From assembly GCF_029946185.1 (NCBI RefSeq), contig NZ_JAQSEA010000080.1, forward strand, positions 1-58,854: a DNA stretch of 58,854 nucleotides, written 5' to 3'. The stretch is from Prosthecobacter sp. Its GTDB lineage: Bacteria > Verrucomicrobiota > Verrucomicrobiia > Verrucomicrobiales > Verrucomicrobiaceae. The notes beneath the pieces are model-generated. The model did no database searches. It was not told where the DNA came from and was given only the letters and a program-made list of their open reading frames with translations. How positions within the stretch are numbered: position 1 is the first letter of the stretch; every line of letters begins with the position of its first letter. Positions 1 to 7,360 of this stretch are shown one piece after another. A program made the position numbers and the translations under genes.

Positions 1-343
1 CCACGATTCAAACAAGGATCACATGCCATCCCGCACACCGGTCAATAGCCCCGCATTTTCCAACCGCTTATGATAGGGTGTCTCCAACTTTGTGGGTAAA
101 GATCCGGGCTCCGCGCGTGCTTTCTCAGTTCCGTCTTAATTTCCACCTCAACTCCAAGGTCATGGCAGGAGCGTCCATCTCCTTCACAGGAAAGTGATCC
201 TTTTCCCAAGTCCAAATGCGGCTGCCAAAGAGCATGAAGTGCAGATAAGAAGCCATGTCACGGATATAAAAACCCCTCGGGCAGACCACAGCCGACCGCC
301 CACCTTCATGCTGCCTCGCCTCCGCTACAGAAGTCAATCACCC

Positions 344-540
344 CTCTGCGGCGTTCCCATCTGCCGAATAACGGCGGTGCAAATCTCTGGCCATTCCCCT
401 GGAAAGAACCAACGTTCCCACTTCGCCCCGCCCTCAGATCTGATCCCCTTCCGTGTATTCCGAGTATTCCGTGGTTCAAGTTTCAGACCCTCTCTGCGGC
501 GTTCCAGCTTCTGCAGTGCAAATCTCCGGCCATTCCTTTG
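344..540. repeat. Two diverged copies of a ~55-bp repeat unit
   Basis: Bases 344-398 and 492-540 share the same order of words: CTCTGCGGCGTTCC, then CTG, then a GTGCAAATCTC core, then GGCCATTCC. Related but shorter pieces recur near 1630-1710 and 2600-2665. The copies are imperfect, are not in coding sequence, and show no target-site duplication or transposase. Confidence 0.6.
449..476 (+). repeat. 28-bp dispersed repeat, copy 1
   Basis: An exact 28-base repeat starting TTCCGTGTATTCCGAG and ending CCGTGGTT. The second identical copy is at 2834-2861, about 2.4 kb away in the same orientation. Shortened variants ending in CCGTGGTT lie at 761-778 and 1596-1613. Confidence 0.9.
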
Positions 541-635
541 CCAAAAACCAGCGCCCCCATTCCCGGTGGATGGGGTCAGGCTGCAAATTCTTGACAAAAG
601 TGCCGCATTTCCGAGGCCTGAACTCAGTCATTCCC

Positions 636-665
636 TCAGCCCTCCTCAGATCCATCCTCTGTGCC
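636..665 (+). repeat. 30-bp dispersed repeat, copy 1
   Basis: An exact 30-base direct repeat beginning TCAGCCCTCCTCAGATCC. It is identical to 1492-1521. Both copies are followed within a few bases by a TCCGTGG-type word, so it is part of a larger mosaic repeat. Confidence 0.9.
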
Positions 666-981
666 TCAACGTGTCCTCCGTGGCACGTGTCCTCCGTAGC
701 TTTAGCGAAGGAGGATGCGCGAAGCGGGCGGTGCAAAATCCGCCTCTGAATCCGTGCAATTCCGTGCCATCCGTGGTTCAACTCCGGTCCCCTCTGCCAC
801 CCACCGATTGCTGCAAAGTCCTCCCACCGCACCGTAGAAAGACGCCCGGCATAAAGTCTGGCTGAAAAGAAGCGTGTGGTAAAACCAGCGCCCCCAGTCA
901 GCCGCGATTGAGATCACAAGCCGCAACGGGCTTCAACCATCAGTAGCCCCGATAGTACCCGCTCGGATAGTATCCCGGACG

Positions 982-1263
982 TTAGTAAGGCCGGCCGTAA
1001 TACGGCCTGTTGTTATATCCGTAGCCATAGCCGTTGTTATACCGCCGCTGGTCCCGCGAGTTGCCAATCGCATTGCCTGCGAGTGCTCCCAAGCCAGCGC
1101 CAATCGCCGCGCCTTCCAAGCCGCGTCCGCTTTGATTGCCAATAATGCCGCCAACAGCCGCGCCGCCCAAGCCACCGATCACAGAACCAGTTTGAGCGCT
1201 TGGTCCAGTGGCGCAAGAGGCCAGAGAAACCACCGCCATCGCACTAAGAATGAATGCTTTCAT
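982..1263 (-). CDS. Glycine-zipper lipoprotein, C-terminal tail cut by an in-frame stop
   Basis: A 93-residue protein. I start it at the internal Met (1263) because a clear lipoprotein signal follows: a Lys, a hydrophobic run and the lipobox LASC with Cys17. The body is a glycine-zipper repeat (GGLGGAAVGGIIGNQ, then GAAIGAGLGALAGNAIG), as in SlyB/YmgG-like outer-membrane lipoproteins, and ends in a Tyr/Gly-rich tail. The frame stops at TAA (982-984), but the next 13 codons in the same frame still read Tyr/Gly-rich sequence (RPGYYPSGYYRGY) before TGA at 940-942. This suggests that one Tyr codon of a longer tail has mutated to a stop. The role is probably envelope-structural; the exact function is unknown. 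Confidence 0.75.
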   Translation of the reverse strand: MKAFILSAMAVVSLASCATGPSAQTGSVIGGLGGAAVGGIIGNQSGRGLEGAAIGAGLGALAGNAIGNSRDQRRYNNGYGYGYNNRPYYGRPY

Positions 1264-1870
1264 AAGGGTGTAGGTTTTAGAGTTTGAACAACGCCAGGGC
1301 GCTGCCCTCCTAAAAATCGCCGCTCCCTCGTACAGCGGTCGTATTTCGGCCAAGGATGATATCCCAGAAAGGCCTGCCCCTGATACCCCCACATGAGTTC
1401 AAACAGGGCAGCGTGCACCCAACGGACAACCTAACCGCACCTCAGCCACCCCTCCCTTTTTCCAACTCTTTCCCCTCTTTCGGCGAATCCTTCAGCCCTC
1501 CTCAGATCCATCCTCTGTGCCCTCCGTGGTCGATAAAAAAGCCCCCATTTCAACCACAGAGCCCAAACCGAGGCACACAGACACCAGCCTCATCTTCCGT
1601 GCCTTCCGTGGTTTAAAAAATTCCGATCCCCTCTGCGCTCTTCGAATCTTTCGCGGTGCAAAATCCAACCCTCACCGTCTGCCCTCAGTCATTCCCCTGC
1701 CAATCCATTCCTTTGTCAAAACAATCACTCCGTCACCTCACAAACCCTCCCTCCTTTTCCTCCTCTTTCCCCTTTTTCGGCCAAGCCCTCTGCCTCAAGA
1801 ATCCGGAACTCCGGCCAAACCAGGCCTTCTCCGTAGCTCGCAGAGCGAAAGAGGAAGAGCGAAGAACGGG
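1264..1870. other. Intergenic repeat mosaic
   Basis: About 600 bases with no gene I can support. It carries the second copy of the 30-bp repeat (1492-1521), a CCGTGGTT word (1606-1613), a GCGGTGCAAA word (1653-1662), and a segment at about 1830-1868 (TCCGTAGCT then AGCGAAAGAGGA) that resembles 690-725. The forward open frames crossing it are Pro/Ser/Arg-rich translations of these repeats. Confidence 0.55.
1492..1521 (+). repeat. 30-bp dispersed repeat, copy 2
   Basis: Identical over 30 bases to 636-665, in the same orientation, and about 830 bases downstream of it. Confidence 0.9.
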
Positions 1871-2422
1871 TCACCGCGCCGCCGCCACAATCGCCCTCGG
1901 CTGATGCTCCGTCAGAATCTTCGACAACGGCACCTCCACCGCATTCTCCCGACCCAAAAACTCCAGCAGAATCCGCACCCGCTCCACGCCCGTCAGCATC
2001 GCATTCACGATCCCCTTCATCCCGCGCATCGGCCCCTCCGTCAGTTCCACCATATCCCCCACCTTCACGCCCACCTCCACCTCGCAAATCTCGATGTCCT
2101 TCATCTCCGTCTTCAGCGCCGCGATGGCCGAGTCCGGCACCGACGTCAGATTGCCCCCGAAATCCACCACCTTGATCACACTCTGCGAGTAGTTCACCGC
2201 CCGCATCGATTCGATAGGAATGAACCGCGCAAAAAAGTAGCTCGGAAACAGAGCCTCAATGAACCACACCTTGCCCCGCCGCGTGCTTTTCTGAAAGCGA
2301 ATCCGCGGGCAATACGTCTCCACCCCAGGCAGCCCAGCCATCAGCGCCGCCGCGATATGCTCGCACTTCGGGCGAGTATGCACCACGTACCAAGCCGGGA
2401 TGTTTTCTTTCTTTTCTTTCAT
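1871..2422 (-). CDS. NusG/RfaH-family transcription antitermination factor
   Basis: A 183-residue protein, started at the Met before KEKKENIPAWYVVHTRP because that is where the NusG N-terminal domain begins; the upstream frame is extra. Residues about 10-110 are the NGN domain (WYVVHTRPKCE near the start, LFPSYFFARF in the middle). The C-terminal part has a KOW-like segment (VGDMVELTEGPMRGMKGIV). The divergence and setting suggest a specialised NusG paralog of the RfaH/UpxY/LoaP kind, which acts on long transcripts such as polysaccharide operons, rather than housekeeping NusG; ribosomal-protein and secE neighbours of nusG are absent. A GT9 glycosyltransferase lies 1.2 kb away on the other strand. 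The target operon cannot be told from this window. Confidence 0.8.
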   Translation of the reverse strand: MKEKKENIPAWYVVHTRPKCEHIAAALMAGLPGVETYCPRIRFQKSTRRGKVWFIEALFPSYFFARFIPIESMRAVNYSQSVIKVVDFGGNLTSVPDSAIAALKTEMKDIEICEVEVGVKVGDMVELTEGPMRGMKGIVNAMLTGVERVRILLEFLGRENAVEVPLSKILTEHQPRAIVAAAR

Positions 2423-2425
2423 GGG

Positions 2426-2439
2426 TGAGTGATCACTCA
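2426..2439. promoter_or_regulatory. 14-bp perfect palindrome in front of the NusG-like gene
   Basis: TGAGTGATCACTCA is its own reverse complement. It ends four bases before the start codon at 2422 on the reverse strand. The position would suit an operator or a mRNA feature, but no binding protein is identifiable. Confidence 0.4.
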
Positions 2440-3021
2440 AACTGTCGCTACCCACCACCGAGGCAACCACAATCCAGAGTTTGCCCAAGAACAAAGCAAA
2501 CACATCGGCTCCACATAAATCGGCGTCCCCTCTGTCCTTGATGTCCTTCTCGAGCCCCTCCTTTCTGGCTCATCTTCCGTAGGCACTCAAATCTGGAATC
2601 CCTGCGGTGCAAAAAATCAGTCTCTCCCCTCCGGCCATTCCCTTGCTCACCATTCCTTTGCCAAAAAAAGACGCCCCCTTTCGCCCAGCGTCCTCTCAGA
2701 GCCCACGCCACCGCCCCTTCAGGACCCCCTTTTTCCCTCATTTTTTGCGCCTCTTTGCGGCCACCCAATTCCAGAAGACAATCCCTCAGACTAGAAGGAC
2801 TTCAGAAACTCATCTCAGCGTGTTCCAAATCACTTCCGTGTATTCCGAGTATTCCGTGGTTTAAAAACTCCCATCCTCCGCATCCCCTTTTTTCCCCTCA
2901 TTTTTTGTGCCCTTTTGTGGCCCCCAATCCGGAGTCCCTCGCGCCCCGCATCGAACAACGCGTTTGCGCACAAGTCCCCTCTGCGCCACCTATGCCACCC
3001 GTTTTCCCGCCCTCCACGCGC
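2440..3021. other. Intergenic repeat mosaic upstream of a membrane protein gene
   Basis: Nearly 600 bases without a supported gene. It contains GCGGTGCAAA at 2604-2613, CCATTCCTTTGCCAAAAA near 2653 (also present near 531), and the second 28-bp repeat copy at 2834-2861. A near-duplicated word pair, CCCTCATTTTTTG at about 2733 and CCCCTCATTTTTTG at about 2895, is each time followed by a TGCGCC/TGTGCC plus TTTG(C/T)GGCC phrase. Confidence 0.55.
2834..2861 (+). repeat. 28-bp dispersed repeat, copy 2
   Basis: Identical over 28 bases to 449-476, and followed by TTAAAAA as in the variant at 1606-1620. Confidence 0.9.
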
Positions 3022-3612
3022 ATGTTTCCAGACCTCTACGACTACCTCTACCACCTGGCCCCCACCGGCGGGATCCCGCTCAAAGGCACCGGCATCGTCG
3101 TCGCCCTCGCGCTCATCCTCACCCACGGCTGGGCCCTCAAAAACACCGCCAAAACCCAGGCCTTCCTCAAAGCCTTCCCCCGCACCTACGCCTGGGGCGT
3201 CATCCTCCTCACCATCTGCTTCCTCTGGAGCGAATTTGCCCTCGCCAATATGGACATGGGCGAGTTCCACAACATGCGCGACAAGTTCATGATGATCGTC
3301 GCCGCCGGATACATCGGCGTCCTCATCTACGTGAAGGAATTCCTCGCCGTCCGTGCCCTCGGCTCCCTCATGCTCCTCCTCGCCGGCCCCGTCCTCACCG
3401 CCGCCTTCCTTCAGCCCCAGACCAGCCGCCTCCTCCTCCCCATCCTCGCCTACGCCTGGATCATCATCGGCATGTTCTTCATCGGCATGCCCTTCCTCAT
3501 GCGCGACTGGGTCAACGCCATCATCGCCAAACCCCAGCGCTGGAACCTCGCCGTCTACGGCGGCATCGCCTACGGCATCGTCCTCCTCGCCGCAGCGATC
3601 CTCTTTTACTGA
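3022..3612 (+). CDS. Six-helix integral membrane protein of unknown function
   Basis: A 196-residue protein. The open frame runs much further upstream, but that part translates repeat sequence, so I start at MFPDLYDYLYHL; an alternative Met lies 10 codons earlier at 2992. Six hydrophobic segments fill the chain (near residues 20-42, 56-76, 90-112, 116-136, 140-163, 172-195). A charged loop (MDMGEFHNMRDKF) lies between helices 2 and 3. It ends two bases before the GT9 gene, so the two are probably co-transcribed. I do not recognise the family; a membrane partner of the neighbouring glycosyltransferase is only a guess. Confidence 0.65.
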   Translation: MFPDLYDYLYHLAPTGGIPLKGTGIVVALALILTHGWALKNTAKTQAFLKAFPRTYAWGVILLTICFLWSEFALANMDMGEFHNMRDKFMMIVAAGYIGVLIYVKEFLAVRALGSLMLLLAGPVLTAAFLQPQTSRLLLPILAYAWIIIGMFFIGMPFLMRDWVNAIIAKPQRWNLAVYGGIAYGIVLLAAAILFY

Positions 3613-3614
3613 AG

Positions 3615-4508
3615 ATGAAGCCCCAGCCCCGTGTCCTCGTCATCCGTGGCGGCGCGATAGGCGACTTCATCCTCACCCTGCCCGCGATCCGGCTCCTGCG
3701 CGAAACCATCGCCGGCTGCCACCTCGAAGTCATCGGCTACCCCGCCATCGCCGAACTCGCCCGCACCGCAGGCCTCGCCGACACCATCCGCAGTCTCGAA
3801 CACCGCACCATGGCCCCGCTGTTCGCCAAAACAGCCCCCATCGACGAAGCACTCGCCGAACACCTCCGCAGCTTCAACCTCGTCGTCTCCTTCCTCTACG
3901 ACCCCGACGGCCACTTCCGCGCCAGCCTCGAACGCATCGGCGTCAAGACCCTCATCGAGTGCTCCCCCCTCGTAAAGCCCGCAGGCCCCCACGCCTCCAA
4001 GCAGCTCGCCCAAGGCCTGGAAAAGCTCGCCATGTTCCTCGAAGCCGAACATCTCCACCGCACCCACTTCCAGCGCCAGCCCACCAACCAGCCCCGCATC
4101 GCCATCCACGTCGGCTCCGGCTCCGAAAAGAAAAACTGGCCCCTCGAAAACTGGCAGCAAGTAGCCGACAGCTTCCCCGACACCGAAGTCATCTTCATCA
4201 CCGGCGAAGCCGAAGCCGAACGCCACATCCAACCCACCGGCCACACCACCTGGCACTCCCTCCCCCTCCACGAGCTCGCCACCCGCCTCAGCACCTGCAC
4301 CACCTTCCTCGGCCATGACAGCGGCATCTCCCACCTCGCCGCCGCATGCGGCGTCCCCTCCCTCCTCCTTTTCGGACCCACCGATCCCGCCATTTGGTCA
4401 CCACCCCAGCCTTGGGTGCAATTTTTGCGAAATCCGACACACGAGTTGTCCGACTTGTCCGTCGAAGAAGTGAAATCGGCAGCCGCGCAAGTTGTTGCAA
4501 AAACGTAA
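3615..4508 (+). CDS. Glycosyltransferase family 9 (heptosyltransferase-like)
   Basis: A 297-residue protein. The N-terminus (VLVIRGGAIGDFILTLPAIRLLR) is the classic GT9 opening of the ADP-heptose:LPS heptosyltransferases. The C-terminal half has the donor-binding pattern IAIHVGSGSEKKNWPLENW, then FLGHDSGISHLAAACGVPSLLLFGPTDP. It probably transfers a heptose or similar sugar to lipopolysaccharide core at the inner face of the inner membrane. The start is the ATG at 3615, two bases after the preceding stop. Adenylate kinase follows 26 bases later. The acceptor sugar cannot be deduced. Confidence 0.85.
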   Translation: MKPQPRVLVIRGGAIGDFILTLPAIRLLRETIAGCHLEVIGYPAIAELARTAGLADTIRSLEHRTMAPLFAKTAPIDEALAEHLRSFNLVVSFLYDPDGHFRASLERIGVKTLIECSPLVKPAGPHASKQLAQGLEKLAMFLEAEHLHRTHFQRQPTNQPRIAIHVGSGSEKKNWPLENWQQVADSFPDTEVIFITGEAEAERHIQPTGHTTWHSLPLHELATRLSTCTTFLGHDSGISHLAAACGVPSLLLFGPTDPAIWSPPQPWVQFLRNPTHELSDLSVEEVKSAAAQVVAKT

Positions 4509-4534
4509 CGTGTTAGTCTCGCGCCACTCAAATC

Positions 4535-5167
4535 ATGTCCGACCCACTTCACTCCCGAATCAGAGCCTTCCTCATCCTCGGTGCCCCCGGCAGTGGCAAG
4601 GGAACGCAAGGCAAGGTATTGGGCAGCATCCCCCGCTTCCATCACCTCGCCTGCGGCGATGTCTTCCGCTCCCTCGACACCCGCACCACCATCGGCCAGA
4701 AATTCGTCGAATACTCCAGCCGCGGCGAGCTGGTCCCGGACGACGTGACCGTAGAACTCTGGCATGAAAATCTAAAGCAACGCATTGATTCTCATCAGTT
4801 TAAACCAGAAATCGATTTCCTCGTCCTCGACGGCATCCCGCGCAATGTGGAGCAGGCCAAGTTCATGGAACCCCACATCGAAGTGCTGAAAGTCTTCCAT
4901 CTCTCCTGCCCCGACCGCACCGAACTGGCGCGCCGCCTGCGCAAACGCGCCCTCAAAGACAACCGCTTTGACGACGCCAACGAAACCGTCATCCAAAACC
5001 GCTTCGCCACCTACGAAGCCGAAACCAAACCCATCCTCGACTACTACGCCGGCGACCGCATCCTAGACATCGACGCCAGCCAAGCCCCAGCCAAGGTCCT
5101 CTATGACATCATAGGCGGTGTCATGCAGTTGCCAGAGTGGAAAGAACTGGAAAAAATGAAGGTTTAG
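4535..5167 (+). CDS. adk: Adenylate kinase-type nucleoside monophosphate kinase
   Basis: A 210-residue P-loop kinase that interconverts ATP + AMP and 2 ADP. The Walker A loop is LGAPGSGKGTQ (about residues 15-25). The NMP-binding region has ACGDVFRSL, the central strand has FLVLDGIPRN where LDGFPR is usual, and the lid region is short (RALKDNRFDDANETVIQNR) without the four-Cys zinc lid. It is thus a short-lid form. It sits directly ahead of fmt (10-base gap), a probable operon. The family is clear; whether it is the sole adk or a second copy is not. Confidence 0.85.
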   Translation: MSDPLHSRIRAFLILGAPGSGKGTQGKVLGSIPRFHHLACGDVFRSLDTRTTIGQKFVEYSSRGELVPDDVTVELWHENLKQRIDSHQFKPEIDFLVLDGIPRNVEQAKFMEPHIEVLKVFHLSCPDRTELARRLRKRALKDNRFDDANETVIQNRFATYEAETKPILDYYAGDRILDIDASQAPAKVLYDIIGGVMQLPEWKELEKMKV

Positions 5168-5177
5168 TCGCAAACCG

Positions 5178-6107
5178 ATGCGAGTTCTTTTCATCGGCAC
5201 CGGCGACATCGGCCTTCCATCACTGGAATGGCTGCTCAACACCACGAAGCACCAAGTCGTCGGCGTCGTCACCCAGCCCGACAAACCCGTCGGCCGCAAG
5301 CAGGTGCTCACTCCGCCGCAGATCAAGGTGCGCGCTCTTGCCGCAGGGCTCACCGTCATGCAGCCCCTGAAGATCCGCCATGGCGTGGACGAACTGAAAG
5401 CCTTCAACGCCGACGTCGCCATCGTCATCGCCTACGGCCAGATTTTGTCCCGTGCCGTCCTCGATGTCCCACCCCTCGGCTGCCTGAACGTCCACACCTC
5501 ACTGCTCCCCCGCCATCGTGGCGCCGCCCCCATCCAGGCCGCCATTCGTGATGGCGACACCGAAACCGGCGTCACCATCATGTTCATGGATGAAGGCCTC
5601 GATACCGGCGACATCCTCCTGATGCATCGTCTTCCCATTGCTAGCGATGAAACGGGCGGCAGCCTGCATGACAAACTTGCCCAACAGGCCCCCGCCGCCC
5701 TCGAAGCCGCGCTAGACCTCCTCGCCACCGGCAATCCGCCGCGAGAAAAGCAGGACGAATCCAAGGTCACCCACGTCCGCAAGCTCACCCGCCAAGACGG
5801 CCGCCTCGACTGGACCCGTCCGGCGATCGAACTCGACCGCCTCGTCCGCGCCTTCACGCCTTGGCCGGGAACTTCCTGCCTGCTCAAGGAAGCGCAGATG
5901 AAGATCCATCGCGCCCAAGTCATCAACAATGCGGAGGCCTGCCCTGAGCCTGGCACCATTGTCAGCGCAAATGCCGACGGTATTTTAGTCAGTTGTGGCA
6001 AGGGCCTGCTCAATCTGCTCGAAGTCCAAATAGAAGGCGGCAAGCGCTTGCCTGCCGCCGACTTCCTGCGCGGGCACCCGCTGCATGCGGGTGATGTGCT
6101 GCACTGA
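5178..6107 (+). CDS. fmt: Methionyl-tRNA formyltransferase
   Basis: A 309-residue cytosolic enzyme that formylates initiator Met-tRNA using 10-formyl-tetrahydrofolate. The N-terminal formyltransferase fold opens with MRVLFIGTGDIGLPSL. The folate/catalytic signature HTSLLPRHRGAAPIQAAI (about residues 109-126) contains the catalytic His, with the conserved Asp in DEGLDTGDILL. The C-terminal tRNA-binding domain follows from about residue 205. Length is normal for the family. It lies 10 bases after adk and converges with the VCBS gene, with only five bases between stops. Confidence 0.95.
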   Translation: MRVLFIGTGDIGLPSLEWLLNTTKHQVVGVVTQPDKPVGRKQVLTPPQIKVRALAAGLTVMQPLKIRHGVDELKAFNADVAIVIAYGQILSRAVLDVPPLGCLNVHTSLLPRHRGAAPIQAAIRDGDTETGVTIMFMDEGLDTGDILLMHRLPIASDETGGSLHDKLAQQAPAALEAALDLLATGNPPREKQDESKVTHVRKLTRQDGRLDWTRPAIELDRLVRAFTPWPGTSCLLKEAQMKIHRAQVINNAEACPEPGTIVSANADGILVSCGKGLLNLLEVQIEGGKRLPAADFLRGHPLHAGDVLH

Positions 6108-6112
6108 ATTGC

Positions 6113-7309
6113 TTACTCCTGCAAGAAGACGAAGACGCCCTTCTTGTTGCCGATAACGACGTCCATTTTGCCGTCTTTGTTCACGTCGCCGGGTGTCACC
6201 TGAGTGCCGACGCCGCTGTTGTCGTCGATTTGATGGGGGATGAACTGGGCTTCCTTGCCGCCGCGCTTGATTTCGAACCAGTAGAGCACTGGAGCCGCAT
6301 TCGGCTCGTCGTCCTTCATGGGTCCATGCGCCCAGCGGCGTTTGCCGGTGACGACGTCCATGACGCCGTCGCCGTTCATGTCGGCGAGCTGCATGGCGTG
6401 AAGCTGGCTGAATTTCACGCCCACTGGGCTGTTTTCGACCGTGGCACCCATGAGCTTGTGCTCGGCGAAGGTGCCGTCGGCTTTTTGTTCAAACCAGCCG
6501 AAGCCGTAGCCGTGTGCGTCGTAGCTGCTGATCACGTCGTTGCGTCCGTCGCCGTTCACGTCATAGACGAGGATGAACGAGCCGCCGCGGCCGCCTTCCA
6601 CGGTGAACGATTGCGGATGAAACACCCAGTCGCTGTCGGCTTTGGTGTCTGCGGGCTGTTCGCGCCAGCCTTCTTTGTCGAGGATGTCGGCACGACCGTC
6701 GCCATTCACATCGCCCACGCCGTAGCCATGGGTGTAGCGGAAGTATTTCTTGTCATTCTCCGGTGATTTCGGTGAGATGGGGCGGAAGCGGGCTTTGCCA
6801 AAGGGATTCGTCCAGTCGATCTCGGCATAGCCAAGCTGACCGCCGGTGTGGCAGACGAGCTCGGGTTTGCCGTCGCCGTTCACATCCTTGAAATCGGGGG
6901 ATTCATTGTCGGTGACGTCGAAGATGGTGTGGCGCTTCCATTCACCGCCTTTGCCTTGCGGATTTTCAAAGACCCAGGTCTCTTTGCCCGGCCAGGAGTA
7001 GGCCATGATGTCGCTCCAGCCGTCGCCGTTGAAATCGTAGCTGTAGGTTAGAAAGAAATCGCTGTAGCCCTTGGCCGGATCATAGGGCTCTTTTTCGAAC
7101 TTGGGGGCGAACTCAATGCGCTCCTTGAATTCTGGTCCCTTCCAGATGAAGCGGCCGGCGCAGATGTCGTTCTGGCCGTCGTGATCGAAATCCGCAAAGT
7201 GCGCTCCTTCAGCCACGAACTCCTCTGTGAGGGTGAACTTTTTGAACTTCAAATCAGCGGCGCACAGGGGCAGTGCGAGCAGCAGGGCAGGGATGAGCAG
7301 TTTGGTCAT
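6113..7309 (-). CDS. Secreted VCBS/FG-GAP repeat protein
   Basis: A 398-residue protein with a Sec signal peptide (MTKLLIPALLLALPLCAA). The body is a chain of FG-GAP/VCBS-type calcium-binding repeats: DFDHDGQNDI, DFNGDGWSDI, DVNGDGKPEL, DVNGDGRADI, DVNGDGRNDV, DMNGDGVMDV and DVNKDGKMDV. Such proteins form beta-propellers outside the cell; many in Verrucomicrobiota and Planctomycetota have no known ligand. It lies 51 bases downstream of the FAD-linked oxidase on the same strand, so the two may share a transcript, but a functional link is not evident. Confidence 0.85.
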   Translation of the reverse strand: MTKLLIPALLLALPLCAADLKFKKFTLTEEFVAEGAHFADFDHDGQNDICAGRFIWKGPEFKERIEFAPKFEKEPYDPAKGYSDFFLTYSYDFNGDGWSDIMAYSWPGKETWVFENPQGKGGEWKRHTIFDVTDNESPDFKDVNGDGKPELVCHTGGQLGYAEIDWTNPFGKARFRPISPKSPENDKKYFRYTHGYGVGDVNGDGRADILDKEGWREQPADTKADSDWVFHPQSFTVEGGRGGSFILVYDVNGDGRNDVISSYDAHGYGFGWFEQKADGTFAEHKLMGATVENSPVGVKFSQLHAMQLADMNGDGVMDVVTGKRRWAHGPMKDDEPNAAPVLYWFEIKRGGKEAQFIPHQIDDNSGVGTQVTPGDVNKDGKMDVVIGNKKGVFVFLQE

Positions 7310-7360
7310 GGTGGTTGGAGGGAACAGAGTTGGAAAGAGTGATCTTGCAGGCTTGCGGCA

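Larger units (their letters stand above)
1..939. other. Gene-poor repeat-rich intergenic stretch
   Basis: I see no convincing gene here. The open frames in this stretch run through degenerate repeated words and have no family-like sequence. The stretch holds the leftmost copies of a dispersed repeat family: GCGGTGCAAA at 374 and 728, CCGTGGTT at 469 and 771, the word CCAGCGCCCCCA near 548 and 880, and a segment around 690-725 with TCCGTAGCT followed by AGCGAA that recurs near 1835. One strand is strongly pyrimidine-rich. The last bases (940-981) are the continuation of the glycine-zipper gene beyond its stop. Confidence 0.6.

Noticed and set aside
194-2428. Long forward open frames at 194-865 and 1517-2428
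   Set aside because: They translate degenerate repeat sequence or the antisense of the NusG-like gene. Pro/Arg/His-rich composition and no family resemblance.
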